From Duganella alba (lineage in GTDB: Bacteria; Pseudomonadota; Gammaproteobacteria; Burkholderiales; Burkholderiaceae_D): DNA of 64,000 nt. Positions 17,814-24,901 of the stretch are shown here, piece after piece (position 1 is the first letter of the stretch; each line of letters starts with the position of its first letter). Both the position numbers and the translations under genes were made by a program. The notes below the pieces were generated by a model. It ran no database searches. It worked only from the letters and a program-made list of their open reading frames with translations, and had not been told where the DNA came from. Where the stretch lies: NCBI RefSeq assembly GCF_009674495.1, contig NZ_WKJN01000030.1, positions 1-64,000 of the forward strand. Reading direction: 5' to 3'.

Positions 17814-19232
17814 ATGAAAATTTATCCCGTGATCCTGTCCGGCGGCGCCGGCACCCGCCTGTGGCCGCTGTCGCGCGCGGTCCTGCCCAAGCAGTTGCTG
17901 CCGCTGGTGTCGGACCAGACCATGCTGCAGGAAACCGCGCTGCGCGTGGCCGGCTGGCCCGGCGTGCAGGCGCCGCTGATCGTCTGCGGCAACGAGCACC
18001 GCTTCCTGGTGGCCGAACAGATGCGCGAGATCGGCCACAAGCCGCTGGGGATTTTGCTTGAATCGGTGGGCCGCAACACGGCGCCGGCGGTGGCCGCCGC
18101 CGCCCACTTCCTGGCCGCGCAGGACCCGGAGGCGGTGATGCTGGTGCTGCCGGCCGACCACGTGATCGGCGACGTCGCGGCGTTCCAGGCCGCCGTGCTG
18201 CGCGCCTTGCCGCAAGTGGCGCAGGGCGCCTTGGCCACCTTCGGCATCGTGCCGACCGCGCCGGAGACCGGCTACGGCTACATCCGCCGCGGCGCCGCGG
18301 CCGGCGCCACCGACGGCCTGTACCAGGTGGCCAGCTTTGTCGAGAAGCCGGACGCCGAGACCGCCAAGGGCTTTGTCGCCTCCGGCGATTACTTCTGGAA
18401 CAGCGGCATGTTCCTGTTCAGCGCCGCCAACTACCTGCGCGAGCTCAAGGAGTTCCAGCCGGCCATGGCCGGCGCGGTCGACGCCGCGTTCACCAAGGCC
18501 TACCGCGACCTGGATTTCTGCCGCCTCGACGAAACCGAATTCGCCGCCTGCCCGTCCGATTCGATCGACTACGCGGTGATGGAAAAGACCCGCCACGCGG
18601 TGGTGGTGCCGGCCGACATCGGCTGGAGCGACGTCGGTTCGTGGTCGGCGCTGCACGACGTGCTGCCGGCCGACGCCAACGGCAACGTCACCCGCGGCGA
18701 CGTCTACCTGGACGGCGTGCAGAACTCGCTGGTGCGCGCCGAGGGCCGCATCGTGGCGCTGATCGGCGTGTCCGACGTGGTGGTGGTGGAAACCGCCGAC
18801 GCCGTGCTGGTGGCGCGCAAGGACCAGGTGCAGCGCGTCAAGCAGGTGGTCGAACACCTGAAGGCCAGCGACCGCACCGAGCATATGTACCACACCAAGG
18901 TCTACCGTCCGTGGGGCAGCTACGAGGGCATCGACCTCGGCGAGCGCTACCAGGTCAAGCGCATCACCGTCAATCCGGGCGGCAAGCTGTCGCTGCAGAT
19001 GCACCACCACCGCGCCGAGCACTGGGTGGTGGTCAGCGGCACCGCCAGCGTCACCTGCGGCGACAAGGTCACGCTGCTGACCGAGAACGAATCGGTGTAC
19101 ATCCCGATCGGCACCACCCACCGCCTGGAAAATCCGGGCAAGCTGCCGCTGCACCTGATCGAAGTCCAGTCCGGCAGTTATCTGGGCGAAGACGACATCG
19201 TGCGTTTCGAGGATGTCTACTCGCGCGCCTGA
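17814..19232 (+). CDS. manC: Mannose-1-phosphate guanylyltransferase / mannose-6-phosphate isomerase
   Basis: 472 residues, the usual length for bifunctional ManC/AlgA. The N-terminal GMP pyrophosphorylase domain has ILSGGAGTRLWPLSRAVLPK, followed by LVLPADHVI and the signature FVEKPDAETAKGF. The C-terminal type II isomerase cupin has RPWGSYEGIDLGERYQVKRI and metal-ligand region LQMHHHRAEHWVVVSGTA. It converts fructose-6-P-derived mannose-6-P (with a phosphomannomutase elsewhere) to GDP-mannose, so mannose or a GDP-mannose-derived sugar is expected in the polymer. Its 3' end overlaps the next gene by 20 bases if that gene starts at 19213. Confidence 0.92.
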   Translation: MKIYPVILSGGAGTRLWPLSRAVLPKQLLPLVSDQTMLQETALRVAGWPGVQAPLIVCGNEHRFLVAEQMREIGHKPLGILLESVGRNTAPAVAAAAHFLAAQDPEAVMLVLPADHVIGDVAAFQAAVLRALPQVAQGALATFGIVPTAPETGYGYIRRGAAAGATDGLYQVASFVEKPDAETAKGFVASGDYFWNSGMFLFSAANYLRELKEFQPAMAGAVDAAFTKAYRDLDFCRLDETEFAACPSDSIDYAVMEKTRHAVVVPADIGWSDVGSWSALHDVLPADANGNVTRGDVYLDGVQNSLVRAEGRIVALIGVSDVVVVETADAVLVARKDQVQRVKQVVEHLKASDRTEHMYHTKVYRPWGSYEGIDLGERYQVKRITVNPGGKLSLQMHHHRAEHWVVVSGTASVTCGDKVTLLTENESVYIPIGTTHRLENPGKLPLHLIEVQSGSYLGEDDIVRFEDVYSRA

Positions 19233-19932
19233 CCGCCGGGCAGTCTTGCGCGCTGGCGGCGGCCGCCGCCAGCGCGGCGCCGCCGCGCTGATTCTGCTGC
19301 TGGTGCTGATCCTGGGCGCCGCCGCCGGCATGATGAGCGCCTACGGCGGCAGCGGCAAGGCCGAGCGCGAGCGCCAGGCCGAACAGACGCTGGCGCAGGC
19401 GCAACAGGCGCTGCTGGGCTTTGCCATCCTGCATGGACGCCTGCCGCGTCCGGCACTGTCGGCCACCGACGGGCGGGAGCGGGCGACCGCCTGCGACAGC
19501 GAACAGGCGTGCACCGGCTACCTGCCGTGGGCCACGCTGAGCCTGGCGCCCACGACGGCGCGCGGCCTGCCGCTGCGCTATAGCGTGACGCCGGCCTTCG
19601 CCGCGCCGCAGACGCTGCCATCGGCGGCGGTGGCCACCAAAACCATTTCCCGACGCGACGCCGCGCGGCTGGTCTATCGCTACGGCGACAGCCAGTGCGG
19701 CCCGACCACCCAATGCCTGCCGGCGGTGCTGATTGCGCCCGGCAAGGCGATGGCCGCGGCCGGCAGCGAGGCGGGCGACCAGGCCGCCAATGCGCGCGGC
19801 AGCGTGCATTTCATCCAGCGTCCGCTGACCGAGGATGAGCGGATCGCCGGCGGCGCCTTCGACGATATCCTGGCCTGGGTGTCGTATAGCGAGCTGCGGA
19901 CCCGCATGGTGCTGGCCGGCAGCTGGCAATAA
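19213..19932 (+). CDS. Pseudopilin-like single-pass membrane protein
   Basis: 239 residues from ATG 19213, or 228 from TTG 19246. The N-terminus has a basic leader RRQRG followed by AAALILLLVLILGAAAGMM and an amphipathic helix (QAEQTLAQAQQALLGFAI). This is the layout of GspK/PilX-type minor pseudopilins, which lack the usual Glu5. Cleavage after the Gly by a prepilin peptidase is plausible. The soluble part has two cysteine pairs (C-x6-C and C-x5-C spacing), perhaps two disulfides. No assigned family. It overlaps manC, so it probably belongs to the eps transcript. A TTG start would give a short prepilin-like leader; the ATG has GAGG directly adjacent, which is too close. Confidence 0.65.
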   Translation: MSTRAPDRRAVLRAGGGRRQRGAAALILLLVLILGAAAGMMSAYGGSGKAERERQAEQTLAQAQQALLGFAILHGRLPRPALSATDGRERATACDSEQACTGYLPWATLSLAPTTARGLPLRYSVTPAFAAPQTLPSAAVATKTISRRDAARLVYRYGDSQCGPTTQCLPAVLIAPGKAMAAAGSEAGDQAANARGSVHFIQRPLTEDERIAGGAFDDILAWVSYSELRTRMVLAGSWQ

Positions 19933-20247
19933 ACAACACTCTCTGGTGCGATGCAGCACTTAGGTGCGCACGCTAACACAACACTGTTGTAGCACCGACA
20001 CATCAATGATAATATTTCGTCATGACTGTTGTCGAAATTTTATGTAAAAGCGCGGTTTTCTTGCTCTAGTCTGGTGCAAAAGCGCTTTTCCGCCGCGACA
20101 ATTTCATAGGGCGGGATTAGTTGCTATACAGAAAATGAAAATTACATTCTAGCTAACAAAAGTTCTGCTAGCGTGATATGATTCATCTGTCGCAAGTTTT
20201 CCTACAAACGTATTCCGTAGCATCCATATCCATCTAAAGGATTTTCC
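19933..20247 (+). promoter_or_regulatory. AT-rich regulatory region upstream of the first PEP-CTERM gene
   Basis: 315 bases without a gene. It contains two related near-palindromes, AAAAGCGCGGTTTTC (20046-20060) and AAAAGCGCTTTTC (20078-20090), whose starts are 32 bases apart, about three helical turns. An inverted repeat ATTTCG/CGAAAT (20014-20038) and ACAACA/TGTTGT near 19980 also occur. An extended -10-like TGATATGAT is at 20174-20182. This looks like a regulated promoter region. Confidence 0.45.
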
Positions 20248-20763
20248 ATGAAGATCAAGTCGATTATCGCCGCCGCAGCCCTGATGACTGTCAGCTCCGC
20301 GTTTGCCGCTACCACCAACATCACCCTGGTTCAAGACCCGCTGAAATCGACCGATTACACCGGCTATTTCGGTCTGAGCCATACCGGTGCCTTCACCGAC
20401 ACGTTCACCTTCTCGCCGTCGCTGAACAGCTCGCTGGTGTCGGCCGTGTTGAGCTCGATCGGTTTCACCAAAAGCACCAACCTCGACTTCACTTCGGTCA
20501 AGATCAACGGCATCGCGCTGGACATCGTGAATGGCGCCGTCGATACCGCGACCACGCCTTCGCTGCTGGCCCTGCACGGTCCTCTGACCCTGGTCGTCAG
20601 CGGTCAAGCGCATGACCTGAACCCAGGTTCGTTCAACGCCAGCTACTCGGGCACGATCAACGTGACCGCTGTTCCTGAGCCGGAAACCTTCGCCATGCTG
20701 GGCGCCGGCCTGGCCCTGGTCGGTTTCGCCGCCCGTCGCCGCAAAGCCGCCAACCAGGCTTGA
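20248..20763 (+). CDS. PEP-CTERM sorting-domain protein, FxDxF type (1)
   Basis: 171 residues. A Sec signal peptide (MKIKSIIAAAALMTVSSAFA) is followed by a small beta-rich domain containing F49-T-D51-T-F53, the FxDxF hallmark of one PEP-CTERM subgroup. The tail is a complete sorting signal: VPEPETFAMLGAGLALVGFA then RRRKAANQA, i.e. PEP motif, membrane helix and Arg-rich end. It should be exported, cut at the PEP motif by exosortase (XrtB at 3.2 kb is the nearest candidate) and end up outside the cell or in the exopolysaccharide. AAAGGA precedes the ATG. A strong bidirectional hairpin follows. Confidence 0.9.
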   Translation: MKIKSIIAAAALMTVSSAFAATTNITLVQDPLKSTDYTGYFGLSHTGAFTDTFTFSPSLNSSLVSAVLSSIGFTKSTNLDFTSVKINGIALDIVNGAVDTATTPSLLALHGPLTLVVSGQAHDLNPGSFNASYSGTINVTAVPEPETFAMLGAGLALVGFAARRRKAANQA

Positions 20764-20792
20764 TGCCTGGGCGCCGCGCTGTGCGGCGTTGC

Positions 20793-20825
20793 AAAAAAAA
20801 TCGCGCTCCGGCGCGATTTTTTTTT
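20793..20825 (+). terminator. Bidirectional intrinsic terminator
   Basis: A-run plus TCGCGC (20793-20806), four-base loop TCCG, then GCGCGA plus a T-run (20811-20825). The symmetrical A- and T-runs would allow termination in both directions. Confidence 0.92.
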
Positions 20826-21138
20826 GCCTATAAGCATGGTTCGGCGGTTTTCAGGCCCGATCTGTCGCCACTTAGCGACACCTCTATAATTTCTTTAAGT
20901 TTGTCAAAAATTCCAGTTGGAAATGTTAATTAACAATTTTATTTCCTATTGGAATTAGCTCGACGCAGCACCACTCCCCACTATCATAATGGCTGGAAAA
21001 TTTGTTAAATCGGCTCCGGCTGACCCCGGTTCCGTTACAAATTAAACAGGCATTCTTGCCCGCGAAAAGTTATTATTTTTTTACGAAATCAAATTCGTAT
21101 CCCGGATCCCTTGTCCGGGTTGACCTTAGGAGGCGAGT
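20826..21138 (+). promoter_or_regulatory. Regulatory region upstream of the second PEP-CTERM gene
   Basis: About 310 AT-rich bases without a gene. It contains two inverted repeats with identical 6-6-6 geometry, TGTCGC-N6-GCGACA (20863-20880) and TACGAA-N6-TTCGTA (21082-21099). A third hairpin, CCCGGA-N7-TCCGGG (21101-21119), lies just before the AGGAGG ribosome-binding site. These could be operators and a leader hairpin. No promoter could be assigned with confidence. Confidence 0.4.
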
Positions 21139-21642
21139 ATGAAAAAAATGATGCAAGCGGTAGCGGTTTCTGCGGCACTGATGTTTGCGATGGCAAACGC
21201 ATCTGCCATCACCACCGTCACGCTGACGGGGGGCAACGGTCAGTTTACCGGCACGTTTGGTATGATCCACAGCACCGGTGGTTTTACCGATGAGTACGAG
21301 ATTTTGCCGACTTTCCCGAGCACCTTGGTGTCGTCGATCTTGAGCACCATCGGTTTCCAGGCGGGCCAGGAAATCTCCTTCAGCAAGGTGTTGCTGAACG
21401 GTGTGGAACTGCAGCTGGTGAACAACAATCCGGGCCTGCTGGCCTTCACGCCGGCGGACTTCCCGTTGAACGGTCCGATCACGCTGACCGTCATCGGCAC
21501 CTCGGGCAGCAACGCGTCCTACTCGGGCACGATGAACCTGACGGTGGTGCCGGAACCGGAAGGGTACGCGCTGATGCTGGCCGGGCTGGGCGTGGTGGGT
21601 TATATCGGCCGGCGCAAACGCAGGCAAGCCGAAGCTGCCTGA
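21139..21642 (+). CDS. PEP-CTERM sorting-domain protein, FxDxF type (2)
   Basis: 167 residues, clearly a paralogue of the gene at 20248: same length, signal peptide (MKKMMQAVAVSAALMFAMAN then ASA), the motif F49-T-D51-E-Y53 at the same position, a matching central pattern (SSILSTIGFQAG and FSKVLLNGVEL), and the same Ser-Gly-rich stretch before the tail. The sorting signal is VPEPEGYALMLAGLGVVGYI followed by GRRKRRQAEAA. It has its own upstream region with an excellent AGGAGG and its own terminator, so the pair is not one operon. Likely exported and processed by XrtB. Confidence 0.9.
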   Translation: MKKMMQAVAVSAALMFAMANASAITTVTLTGGNGQFTGTFGMIHSTGGFTDEYEILPTFPSTLVSSILSTIGFQAGQEISFSKVLLNGVELQLVNNNPGLLAFTPADFPLNGPITLTVIGTSGSNASYSGTMNLTVVPEPEGYALMLAGLGVVGYIGRRKRRQAEAA

Positions 21643-21665
21643 GGCCAGGTGGCGGCAACTGAGCC

Positions 21666-21692
21666 AAAGCGCCGATCCGTTCGGCGCTTTTC
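21666..21692 (+). terminator. Intrinsic terminator after the second PEP-CTERM gene
   Basis: AAAGCGCCGA (21666-21675), loop TCCGT, TCGGCGCTTT (21681-21690) then T. A perfect 10-bp stem. Confidence 0.88.
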
Positions 21693-21732
21693 ACTTTATA
21701 ATCGGCCATCGTTCCCCATTACAAGGCCTGCT

Positions 21733-22746
21733 TTGCGCACCATCTCCCTCCCGTTTGCCATCGCCTTGCTGCTGGCCGCCAAGGTCGCGGCCGCCGCCGC
21801 GCTGGCGCCGTCCCAACTGGGCCTGGTCGTCAACGACGATGAACCCAACAGCGTCGCCATAGCGGAACTGTACCGCGTGGCGCACCAGATCCCGTCCGCC
21901 AATATCGCCCATGTGCGCATCGCCAACAAACCGCGCAAGCTGAGCGTCGCCGCGTTTGAGGAATTGAAGAAGGAGATCGACCGCCAGCTGCCGGCCCAGG
22001 TGCGCGCCACGTTGATGGTGTGGACCGCGCCGTATGCGGTCGAGTGCAACTCCATCACGGCGGCCTACACCAACGGCTTCGACGCCGAGCTGTGCCAGAA
22101 GCCCTGCGGCCCCGGCAAGGAGAGTCCGTTCTTCGACAAGAATCTGCCGCCGGCCAGTCCGCCGCCCGCCGCCGGCCGCCTCAGCATGCTGCTGCCGACC
22201 GAGTCGGTCGAGCAGGCCAGGGCGCTGATCGGGCGCGGCGCGACCCGCTTCATGACGCCGCCGGCCGCCACCGCCTACTATCTGGTGACCAGCGAGAGTG
22301 CGCGCAATTCGCGGGCCCAGTTCTTCCCGCCGAGCGGCAAGGTGTCGGCCAGGAACTTGACCATCCGCCAGATGAAGGCGGACGTGCTGGACGGCGCGCA
22401 GGACGTGATGATCTACCAGACCGGCATGGCGCGCGTGGCCAAGCTCGACACGCTGCATTTCCTGCCCGGCGCGCTGGCCGACCACCTGACCTCGACCGGC
22501 GGCGACCTGCTGGGCGACTACCAGATGAGCAGCCTGCAGTGGCTGGCGGCCGGCGCCACCGCCAGCTATGGCGCGGTCAGCGAGCCCTGCAACTACTGGC
22601 AGAAATTCCCCAACCCGATCCTGCTGCTGAAGAACTATGTCGGCGGCAGCACCGCCATCGAGGCCTACTGGAGCAGCGTGGCGTGGCCGGGGCAGGGCGT
22701 GTTCATCGGCGATCCGCTGGCGGCCCCGTACAAGCGCGGCGACTGA
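21733..22746 (+). CDS. TIGR03790-family protein (exosortase-associated), TTG start
   Basis: 337 residues from TTG 21733. That start gives a clean signal peptide (RTISLPFAIALLLAAKVAAA) and has AAGG upstream; the in-frame ATG at 21649 would place the start before the terminator of the previous gene. Features match the TIGR03790 pattern as I recall it: QLGLVVNDDEPNSVAIAELY at the start, YRVAHQIPSANIAHVRI, then TLMVWTAPYAVECNSIT, and GGDLLGDYQMSSLQWLAAGA near the C-terminus. The family's function is unknown; it has been noted as occurring only in exosortase-bearing genomes, which fits here. The stop abuts the murJ stop with no gap (TGATCA). Confidence 0.75.
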   Translation: MRTISLPFAIALLLAAKVAAAAALAPSQLGLVVNDDEPNSVAIAELYRVAHQIPSANIAHVRIANKPRKLSVAAFEELKKEIDRQLPAQVRATLMVWTAPYAVECNSITAAYTNGFDAELCQKPCGPGKESPFFDKNLPPASPPPAAGRLSMLLPTESVEQARALIGRGATRFMTPPAATAYYLVTSESARNSRAQFFPPSGKVSARNLTIRQMKADVLDGAQDVMIYQTGMARVAKLDTLHFLPGALADHLTSTGGDLLGDYQMSSLQWLAAGATASYGAVSEPCNYWQKFPNPILLLKNYVGGSTAIEAYWSSVAWPGQGVFIGDPLAAPYKRGD

Positions 22747-24285
22747 TCAGCGCGCGATGCGTTTGAAATCGCGCACGCGAAAGCCCATCGCCAGCAGCGC
22801 GGCGAAGTAGACGCCGGCGCAGGCGCCGATCAGCAGCAGCAGGGCGCCCAGGCGCAGGAAGGCGTGGTGCTGCAGGCCCAGCCAGTCAATCTGCCGCGCC
22901 CCGAGCCATGCCGCGCCGCCCATCAGCGCGCAGGCCAGCAGCAGCTTCACGCAGAACGACGGCCAGCCCGGCAGCGGCTGGTAAATCGCGCGCTTGCGCA
23001 GGCCGATGTACAGCAGCGCCGCGTTCAGGCAGGCGCCCAGGCCGATCGACAGCGCCAGGCCGGCCACCTGCAGATACGGCACGAACAGCAGGTTCATCAG
23101 CTGCGTCGCCGCCAGCACCACCATCGCAATCCGCACCGGCGTGCGGATGTTCTGCTGGGCGTAGAACGCCGGCGCCAGCGTCTTGACCAGGATGATGCCC
23201 AGCAGGCCGGCGCAGTAGGCGATCAGCGGGCGCGCCGAGGCCGCGGCGTCGGCGTCGGTGAAGGCGCCGTAGTGGAACAGGGTGGCGATCATCGGCTTGG
23301 CCAGCACCGCCATGCCCACCGCCGCCGGCAGCGCCAGCAGGAAGGTCAGGCGCAGCCCCCAGTCCAGCAGGCCGGAATACTCGGCCTGGTCGTCATCGGC
23401 CTGCGCCTTCGACAGGCTGGGCAGCAAAATCGTGCCCAGCGCCACGCCCAGCAGGGCGGTCGGGAATTCCATCAGCCGGTCGGCATACGACAGCCACGAA
23501 ATGCTGCCCTCCACCAGGCGCGAGGCGATGCTGGTGTTGATCATCAGGCTGATCTGCGCGGCCGAGACGGCGAACACCGCCGGCCCCATCTTCTTCAGCA
23601 CGCGGCGCACGCCGGGATCGCCCATGCCGGCCAGCGGATTCCACGACAGCGTGGGCAGCATGCCGATCTTGATCAGCGCCGGAATCTGGATCGCCACTTG
23701 CAGCACGCCGCCGACAAACACGGCAATGGCCATCGCATAGATCGGCTTGTCCAGATGTTGTTGCAGGAACAGCGACGCCAGGATCGAGGCGATGTTCAGC
23801 AGCACCGGCGTGAAGGCCGGGATCTTGAACTCGCGCCATGTGTTGAGCACGCCGCCGGCCAGCGCCACGAAGGCCATGAACGCGATGTAGGGGAACATCA
23901 GGCGCGTCATCCACACGGCCGCGTCGAACTCTTCCAGCCCGCTGGCAATCAGGTAGATGAACAGCGGCGAGGCTATAATGCCGATGCCGGTCACCAGCAG
24001 CGTGGCCCACACCAGCGTGTTGGCCACGTGGTCGGTCAGCCGTTTGCTGGCGTCGTGGCCCTGCTTGTTCTTGTATTCCGCCAGGATCGGCACGAAGGCC
24101 TGCGAGAACGCGCCCTCGGCAAACAGGCGGCGCAACAGGTTGGGAATGCGGAACGCGACGATGTAGGCATCGGTCATGCCGCCGGCGCCAAAGGCCCGGG
24201 CTATCAGGGTTTCACGCAGGAGGCCGGTGATCCGGGACAGCATCGTCATGCTGGAGATGGCGGAGAGTGTCTTAAGCAAGTTCAT
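22747..24285 (-). CDS. murJ: Lipid II flippase MurJ (MviN)
   Basis: 512 residues, the usual MurJ length, with about 14 membrane helices. The start MNLLKTLSAISSMTMLSRIT, then GLLRETLIARAFGAGGMTDA and NLLRRLFAEGAFSQAFVPIL, are diagnostic of MurJ. It transports lipid II across the inner membrane for peptidoglycan synthesis. Divergent from rpsT, as in other Burkholderiales. The bases before the ATG (CACGTCCC) show no Shine-Dalgarno sequence, and a -10-like TATAAT on this strand ends only eight bases upstream, so the message may be nearly leaderless. Confidence 0.95.
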   Translation of the reverse strand: MNLLKTLSAISSMTMLSRITGLLRETLIARAFGAGGMTDAYIVAFRIPNLLRRLFAEGAFSQAFVPILAEYKNKQGHDASKRLTDHVANTLVWATLLVTGIGIIASPLFIYLIASGLEEFDAAVWMTRLMFPYIAFMAFVALAGGVLNTWREFKIPAFTPVLLNIASILASLFLQQHLDKPIYAMAIAVFVGGVLQVAIQIPALIKIGMLPTLSWNPLAGMGDPGVRRVLKKMGPAVFAVSAAQISLMINTSIASRLVEGSISWLSYADRLMEFPTALLGVALGTILLPSLSKAQADDDQAEYSGLLDWGLRLTFLLALPAAVGMAVLAKPMIATLFHYGAFTDADAAASARPLIAYCAGLLGIILVKTLAPAFYAQQNIRTPVRIAMVVLAATQLMNLLFVPYLQVAGLALSIGLGACLNAALLYIGLRKRAIYQPLPGWPSFCVKLLLACALMGGAAWLGARQIDWLGLQHHAFLRLGALLLLIGACAGVYFAALLAMGFRVRDFKRIAR

Positions 24286-24290
24286 GGGAC

Positions 24291-24332
24291 GTGATTATAG
24301 TTGCTCCTGCCGAAAAATATCGCTATAATCAC
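24291..24332. promoter_or_regulatory. Symmetric divergent promoter between murJ and rpsT
   Basis: For rpsT: TTGCTC (24301-24306), a 17-base spacer and a perfect TATAAT (24324-24329). GTGATTATAG (24291-24300) and CTATAATCAC (24323-24332) form a perfect 10-bp inverted repeat, so a second TATAAT points toward murJ. The two units appear to share overlapping promoters. Confidence 0.7.
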
Positions 24333-24361
24333 AGGCTGTACAAAATTCTGTTGCGCAGACA

Positions 24362-24454
24362 TTAATGTTTGGCAGGCAGTAGTTTGACTCACACGGTTCG
24401 CTCTGATGGCAACCTTGGACGCACCTGTTTGCCAAACATTAACGTTTGCAAACG
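24362..24454 (+). promoter_or_regulatory. Structured rpsT leader: 13-bp inverted repeat plus 12-bp palindrome
   Basis: TTAATGTTTGGCA (24362-24374) is the exact reverse complement of TGCCAAACATTAA (24430-24442), with 55 bases between. CGTTTGCAAACG (24443-24454) follows immediately as a perfect palindrome. The element lies wholly in the predicted 5' untranslated leader of rpsT. A role in autoregulation by S20 is an inference from ribosomal-protein leaders in general. Confidence 0.6.
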
Positions 24455-24480
24455 CATCATTTACCTGTTTAGGAAATTTC

Positions 24481-24747
24481 ATGGCAAATACCGCACAAGC
24501 GCGCAAACGCGCTCGTCAAGCAGTTAAGCAAAACGCTCATAACTCGGCTCAACGTTCGACCCTGCGTACCGCTATCAAAGCTGTGCGTAAGGCGATCCAG
24601 GCTGGCGACAAAGCCGCTGCGACCACCATCTTCCAATCGTCGGTTTCGACCATCGACAGCATTGCTGACAAGAAGATCATCCACAAAAACAAGGCAGCTC
24701 GTCACAAGAGCCGTCTGGCCGCTGCGCTGAAAGCACTGGCAGCTTAA
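24481..24747 (+). CDS. rpsT: 30S ribosomal protein S20
   Basis: 88 residues beginning MANTAQARKRARQAVKQNAH, the conserved S20 N-terminus, and rich in Lys/Arg/Ala throughout. S20 binds the 16S rRNA 5' and 3' minor domains. ATG 24481 is chosen because AGGAA stands seven bases upstream and the family starts with MAN; an upstream in-frame ATG at 24406 would run through the leader hairpin. Codon use is strongly biased to GCT/CGT/AAA here, unlike neighbouring genes, as expected of a highly expressed gene. Confidence 0.97.
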   Translation: MANTAQARKRARQAVKQNAHNSAQRSTLRTAIKAVRKAIQAGDKAAATTIFQSSVSTIDSIADKKIIHKNKAARHKSRLAAALKALAA

Positions 24748-24770
24748 TTCCCCTCGCCGGGAAGCAAAGC

Positions 24771-24803
24771 AAAAACCCGCGCTGGCTTGCCAGTGCGGGT
24801 TTT
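24771..24803 (+). terminator. Intrinsic terminator after rpsT
   Basis: ACCCGC-G-CTGGC pairs with GCCAG-T-GCGGGT (one internal mismatch) around a two-base loop, flanked by an A-run and a TTTTG run. It could also serve the convergent pseudouridine synthase gene. Confidence 0.85.
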
Positions 24804-24843
24804 GTCGTTTGTACGCCAGGCGTAGCCACCCCCAGGCGACACA

Positions 24844-24873
24844 GGGGTCTGACCCCGGACGGGGTCAGACCCC
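24844..24873. repeat. GGGGTCTGACCCC / GGGGTCAGACCCC inverted element
   Basis: Two 13-mers, each a palindrome apart from its centre base, are perfect reverse complements of each other with four bases between (GGAC). The element lies between the rpsT terminator and the 3' end of the convergent gene. I recall similar intergenic motifs being common in Oxalobacteraceae; no second copy was noticed in this window. Confidence 0.75.
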
Positions 24874-24901
24874 GCGACTGAGCGCCGTGCGGGGTAGGAC
24901 T

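Noticed and set aside
11773..19958. GCGATGCAGCA shared by the leaders at 11.77 and 19.95 kb
   Set aside because: An 11-base match is expected many times by chance in 64 kb, and the flanks do not match.
20988..21008. Possible sigma-54 promoter before the second PEP-CTERM gene (TGGCTGGAAAATTTG)
   Set aside because: The -24 GG is present, but the -12 GC is missing at the required spacing.
21649..21732. Upstream ATG for the TIGR03790-type gene
   Set aside because: It would put the terminator of the preceding gene inside the coding sequence and hide the signal peptide; TTG 21733 fits better.
24406..24480. N-terminal extension of rpsT from an upstream ATG
   Set aside because: The extension crosses the leader hairpin and is not part of S20; the ATG at 24481 has a proper Shine-Dalgarno and the family N-terminus.
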